Origin: JBHENC01 sp051000345
Lineage (GTDB): Bacteria; Acidobacteriota; Blastocatellia; Pyrinomonadales; Pyrinomonadaceae
Direction: 5' to 3'
DNA: 16,184 bases
NCBI GenBank assembly: GCA_051000345.1
Contig: JBPCOJ010000113.1
Span: forward strand, 1 to 16,184
This document shows, piece by piece, positions 13,038 to 16,184 of this stretch. The position numbers were made by a program, and so were the translations under genes. The notes under the pieces are model-generated. The model was not told the origin of the DNA and ran no database searches. It was given only the letters and a program-made list of their open reading frames with translations. Numbering within the stretch: position 1 is the first letter of the stretch; every line of letters starts with the position of its first letter.

Positions 13038-14924
13038 TTACCGAACAGTCTTACCACCTGTTCCCTGATCGTTCTGCGACGGGAAGCCGGTTGTGCCACC
13101 ACCGGAGGCTTCACCCGGCACCGGATGTTCATCGGCGAAGAACGGGAAGTGCGACGCGATCACATCCGACTTCGGATTGTACCTGTCAACTCCCTGCTCC
13201 GTTATATCTTCTATATCCGCTTGCGTCGGTTCAACGAAGTCGGTTCCCTGAAGCACCGCCGAGACGCGCGGGTCCTGGCAGGTGCCGGTTCCGTTGGCGA
13301 GCAACTCGCAGACCAGCGCATGGCGTGGAGGCGGAGGATTCGGGTTGCTGTACGCGACATCAACCAACTCGCGGCCCATTCGCAGATATATGTCGGTAAC
13401 ATCGTCGGCGGGACGGCGAGCATTCTGCATACCGATGCTGAGAACACCGAAATACGAGCTTGAATTGCTGGACGTTTGCGCATATGGACGCGGAGCGCCG
13501 GGAGCGTTGTCGGGCAGATTGTTCAAGTCAACCCGAATGAGATCCGGCAAAAGTAATTCTTCGAGCAATCGCTTATCCGTGTTGGTGCTGCGGAGCGCGT
13601 TGTAGGGCGGAGCCAATTGATCGAGCAGTATCTGCGTTCCGTTTCCCGGAGAGGTAAATCCACCATCCTCAAGCAAGGTACGCCGCATGGCAATGCTATC
13701 TTCCACATACTGTGGGTTAGAGACCAGGGAATCTGGAACCAGATAGCCGAAGTTCGGTACATCCCATTGCGGCGCGAGCCGGTTGAATACGTCCTTAACC
13801 TTATTGTCCGTGTCGTCCGTGAATGCGCCTACGGCATTGGTGGGCGGTTGTCGAAAGACGAACACGGTGTTGAAAAGTTGCTGACCCATGCGCTCGAACT
13901 GGATGTAATCCTGCGGCGTTTGCAGGTTGTTACCCGGCTTGGTGAACGGCTGAATCCACGAAGGATCGAAATGGTCGCCTTTGGCGCGGGAGACTGTTCC
14001 CCAGACACCGATGCAACCGGGGCAGGCGGGAATCGAGGGGTTCGTGCCCACCGCGATGCCCAGAGTATTTGCCGGGACATTAGTGCCTTCCGGAATAACC
14101 GTCGTGCCGCGTGCGGGAAAGCCGGGGCCTGCGACGAGAGATTTCGGAATCTCGATGGCGATGGTCGAAGCATTGTAGCCGCCGAAGCCGTCCACGCCGC
14201 TCGTTCCGTCTGGACGAAGTGGCCGACCACGTAGCGGGCCTTGTGTCGGGCTGTCGAACGCGCGAAACACGTCCTGATCGTGATTGTTGGCGTTTCTCGC
14301 CGGATTCGGGTTGAGGCCGATGCGGAAGACGGCCTGCGAAACGTCGGTCACGAACGAGTCGTCACGGATACCGGCGAAGCACTGCACGCCAGCTTGATTG
14401 CCCTGAAAGATAAAGCCCTGTCCGTCAGTGCTCGCCCGGTTGCTGACGCCACCGGCATACACATTGCCCGAGCAGATGGTCTGATTCTCGTTAAGTTCCG
14501 AATCCACTACTTCATTGAGTTGCGGCGTGCGCGGATTCTTCGCCGGGCCGAACTTCATCTTATAGGTTTGCGGAGGCGCGCCGTTGTCGCTCTCGAATTT
14601 AACCTGGACAACGTAGTCCGGGATGCTGTCGCCATTGTTATCAATCTTGAGTTGATAAAGAAATTCTTCCGAGAAGCGATAGCTCGGAAGCTCGCTCGGA
14701 TTGGCAAACGGATTGACCGGCAAACTCATCACGAGCCGGTCGGGAAATTCGGGATCGAGGAAAGCGAACACGTCCGTCATATCGCCTTCCTGATTGGCGT
14801 CTGCCGTAATGGAATCGCGGTGATCTGCGGCGTGCGACACTGGCAAGCGGGTCAGGCCGGTTAAGACCATAGCCACTGCCATCAACATCACAAGGCTGCG
14901 TAGGAAGAAGCGTCTGTAGTTCAT
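13038..14924 (-). CDS. Secreted DUF4331 protein
   Basis: A 628-residue exported protein of the DUF4331 family, whose function is unknown. A signal peptide (1-31: basic RRFFLR, hydrophobic LVMLMAVAMVLTGL, cleavage near SHA) leads to the family opening DHRDSITADANQEGDMTDV (34-52) and FAFLDPEFPDRLVMSLPVNP (53-72). IDNNGDSIPDYVVQVKF (94-110) looks like a calcium-loop strand common in this family. Cysteines are few: Cys151, Cys182, a CPGC pair (301-304), Cys539 and Cys549. The tail HPVPGEASGGGTTGFP (600-615) is Gly-rich. I chose ATG 14924, not the upstream one at 14963, because AGGAG (14936-14932) stands 7 nt before it and the signal peptide then begins properly. A strong terminator follows the gene. 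TPR and metal-transporter genes lie downstream on the same strand. Confidence 0.9.
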   Translation of the reverse strand: MNYRRFFLRSLVMLMAVAMVLTGLTRLPVSHAADHRDSITADANQEGDMTDVFAFLDPEFPDRLVMSLPVNPFANPSELPSYRFSEEFLYQLKIDNNGDSIPDYVVQVKFESDNGAPPQTYKMKFGPAKNPRTPQLNEVVDSELNENQTICSGNVYAGGVSNRASTDGQGFIFQGNQAGVQCFAGIRDDSFVTDVSQAVFRIGLNPNPARNANNHDQDVFRAFDSPTQGPLRGRPLRPDGTSGVDGFGGYNASTIAIEIPKSLVAGPGFPARGTTVIPEGTNVPANTLGIAVGTNPSIPACPGCIGVWGTVSRAKGDHFDPSWIQPFTKPGNNLQTPQDYIQFERMGQQLFNTVFVFRQPPTNAVGAFTDDTDNKVKDVFNRLAPQWDVPNFGYLVPDSLVSNPQYVEDSIAMRRTLLEDGGFTSPGNGTQILLDQLAPPYNALRSTNTDKRLLEELLLPDLIRVDLNNLPDNAPGAPRPYAQTSSNSSSYFGVLSIGMQNARRPADDVTDIYLRMGRELVDVAYSNPNPPPPRHALVCELLANGTGTCQDPRVSAVLQGTDFVEPTQADIEDITEQGVDRYNPKSDVIASHFPFFADEHPVPGEASGGGTTGFPSQNDQGTGGKTVR

Positions 14925-15038
14925 TATCATTCTCCTGTGGTGAATGTTTGAACCCCGATACACATTGCGCTAAGATGCAGGATGTCAGCCGATGCATTCT
15001 TCGCCCAGAAATGCGGCAAGGTTTGTGTTGGTAACAAT

Positions 15039-15075
15039 CCCCGCTTTCACTTGTACGGTGTGAGCGGGGCTTTTC
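15039..15075 (+). terminator. Terminator-like hairpin oriented against DUF4331
   Basis: CCCCGCT (15039-15045) pairs with AGCGGGG (15063-15069), with further partial pairing of TTCAC with GTGTG inside, and is followed by CTTTTC. The T-run is only on the + strand, although no + gene ends here. It may stop transcripts running antisense through the DUF4331 gene, or act as a leader hairpin on the minus strand. Confidence 0.5.
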
Positions 15076-15167
15076 TTGAAGTGCGTCGGAAAGAGCGCGG
15101 TAACGATTAAATCTCACACGAACGATTCAGAGGTTTGCCGTAAAGCCCCGCCACACTTTTATGTCGG

Positions 15168-15197
15168 GTTATAAAAGCCACTGCAAGGCGCGGGCAA
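15168..15197 (-). promoter_or_regulatory. Candidate promoter of the DUF4331 unit
   Basis: On the minus strand TTGCCC (15197-15192) and TATAAC (15173-15168) are spaced by 18 nt. The leader to ATG 14924 would be about 235 nt and would include the hairpin at 15039-15069. Candidate only. Confidence 0.4.
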
Positions 15198-15472
15198 CAC
15201 CTCGTTTCAACTACATCGAACCGTAGCAGTATTCTTTCTTCGTCTAAGTGCAACTCTTATGCCTGACCGCGCAGAATACAAAATTTACAGTTGATGAGCA
15301 TTGGAAAGCGATAGGACAGTTACGCTTAAGACGATGCGCAGAAAACTTTCAACAGCACGCACGAGGGGCGACAATTATTTTTTAGTGAGACAAATTGTTT
15401 GCGGCGTGGGACAGGATTACGCACTGACGAGTTGAGAGCGAGCGCATTGAAACGAAGTCGCGCTACTGTGTT

Positions 15473-16015
15473 TTACTCAAAGGCTTTTTGTTCGTTGCTG
15501 GTGCGCTCTGTTTCTATATGTCCGAGCACTTCGGCTTCCTTTTCGGCAGGCAGTTTCCCAACCCATGAAGCCTTCACCTCGCCCGCCTTGTTGACCAGAA
15601 TCAAAGTCGGCGTCGCGCTCGCCCCGAGTGAACCAACTGTTGCTTGCTTCGCTTCAATCGGCACATTCAATTCGTTTAGATATGCGCTGCCTTCGCTCGC
15701 GTTTTGCGGCAGCACGGCGATTAATTGTGTATTGCTGTGGCCTGTCGCCACGCTTTGCGCAAGCCTACGGTAAAAGGACGCGCTTTCAGAGCAGTAGCGG
15801 CAGCCCTTTTGCAGCACGAGCAAAAGCGTTTGATCGTTTCTTGTCCAATCAACATTCTGTAAAGAGATTTTTGAACCGGCAATTATTTCTTTATTAAGCG
15901 GCGCGCGTTGATCGTTTACCAAGTATCGCTTGACGGCGACGACGCCGACAAGAAGCGCGACGATAATAATTGCGACGTTGGCGGCGACTTCGATTCTTTT
16001 GGTTAAGTTTTTCAT
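15473..16015 (-). CDS. Membrane-anchored thioredoxin-fold protein (CxxC)
   Basis: A 180-residue protein with one N-terminal membrane segment (about 11-28, ANVAIIIVALLVGVVAVK) and a periplasmic thioredoxin-like domain (about 45-170). The redox centre is CRYC (72-75) in LLLVLQKGCRYCSESASFYR, placed after the first strand and before the helix as in thioredoxins, and the cis-proline is Pro136 in ATPTLILVNKAG. It is shorter than full TlpA/ResA proteins and has no lipobox. The role is probably thiol reduction or oxidation of exported proteins. I chose ATG 16015; an upstream TTG at 16033 adds six residues that look non-native. It lies on the same strand as DUF4331 but 548 nt away, so linkage to that set is uncertain. 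No Shine-Dalgarno is evident. Confidence 0.85.
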   Translation of the reverse strand: MKNLTKRIEVAANVAIIIVALLVGVVAVKRYLVNDQRAPLNKEIIAGSKISLQNVDWTRNDQTLLLVLQKGCRYCSESASFYRRLAQSVATGHSNTQLIAVLPQNASEGSAYLNELNVPIEAKQATVGSLGASATPTLILVNKAGEVKASWVGKLPAEKEAEVLGHIETERTSNEQKAFE

Positions 16016-16184
16016 TACGCAGTGACTTTTCAAACGAAGATGCTTGCCATGAACGCGAGCACATCGATCCGCTCGATTGCCGAATTAATTCGACGCGATG
16101 AATGCGATAGCGGACGGGGGGTCGCGGCGGTCCGTGGACGGGAGCGGCGTTTCTGTTGAACCAACTGCCTGTGTGGCCGACCAA
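16016..16184. other. Window edge, no supported gene
   Basis: 169 nt upstream of the thioredoxin-like gene. On the minus strand one frame is open from the window edge to a TAA at 16085-16087 (33 codons, ending ...AIAFIASN) and could be the 3' end of an upstream gene. I recognise nothing in it, and other frames are also open, so no coding call is made. Confidence 0.3.

Larger units (their letters stand above)
14925..15472. other. Regulatory region upstream of DUF4331, no gene
   Basis: 548 nt without a credible coding frame on either strand. It holds the DUF4331 ribosome site (14932-14936), a + oriented terminator-like hairpin (15039-15075), a promoter candidate on the minus strand (15168-15197), and a small inverted repeat ACAATT/AATTGT (15371-15376 and 15393-15398) close to the end of the thioredoxin-like gene. 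Composition is A/T-richer than the flanking genes. Confidence 0.5.

Noticed and set aside
15399..15773. 124-codon + strand frame over the thioredoxin-like gene
   Set aside because: Mostly antisense to the CxxC gene, whose fold and cis-proline are clear; no support for the + frame.

Overview
The window reads as chromosomal DNA of a free-living, diderm-type bacterium. It is most likely an acidobacterium of the Blastocatellia/Pyrinomonadaceae kind. This is inferred from the MglA/roadblock pair, the DUF4331 and TPR genes and the moderately GC-rich coding style; no rRNA or other phylogenetic marker is present to prove it.

Layout. (1) Positions 1-1641 are an AT-richer island: a branched RNA-like structure (28-105), three small genes in one + strand unit (two double-spanning membrane proteins and a DUF6941-like protein), a run of hairpins ending in a terminator (1344-1460), and three tandem 22-23 bp repeats (1549-1615) that stop about 27 bp from the 3' end of mglA. 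It looks like accessory or mobile DNA inserted next to core genes. (2) Positions 1642-2794 (minus) hold a roadblock/MglB-like gene followed by mglA. (3) A divergent promoter region of about 390 bp follows, with a very good sigma70-type promoter for a + strand gene coding for a histone-H1-like basic tail fused to TPRs. (4) Positions 4286-8814 (+) hold yvcK, glmU and glmS, i.e. the UDP-GlcNAc route plus a regulator known elsewhere to bind UDP-GlcNAc, closed by a perfect 16-bp hairpin terminator shared with the convergent unit. (5) Positions 9010-14924 (minus) hold, in transcription order, a secreted DUF4331 protein, an internal terminator, a membrane-anchored TPR protein and a large two-module nickel/cobalt-type exporter with two histidine-rich loops. 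(6) Positions 15473-16015 (minus) hold a membrane-anchored thioredoxin-fold protein with a CxxC centre.

Working together. GlmS makes glucosamine-6-phosphate and GlmU turns glucosamine-1-phosphate into UDP-GlcNAc; the intermediate step (GlmM) is not here. YvcK probably senses UDP-GlcNAc and adjusts envelope metabolism. The DUF4331-TPR-NicO set is the best candidate for an undescribed envelope system, plausibly handling a metal or an exported protein, but its function cannot be read from sequence. The three-gene island with its structured non-coding DNA is the best candidate for unknown accessory biology.
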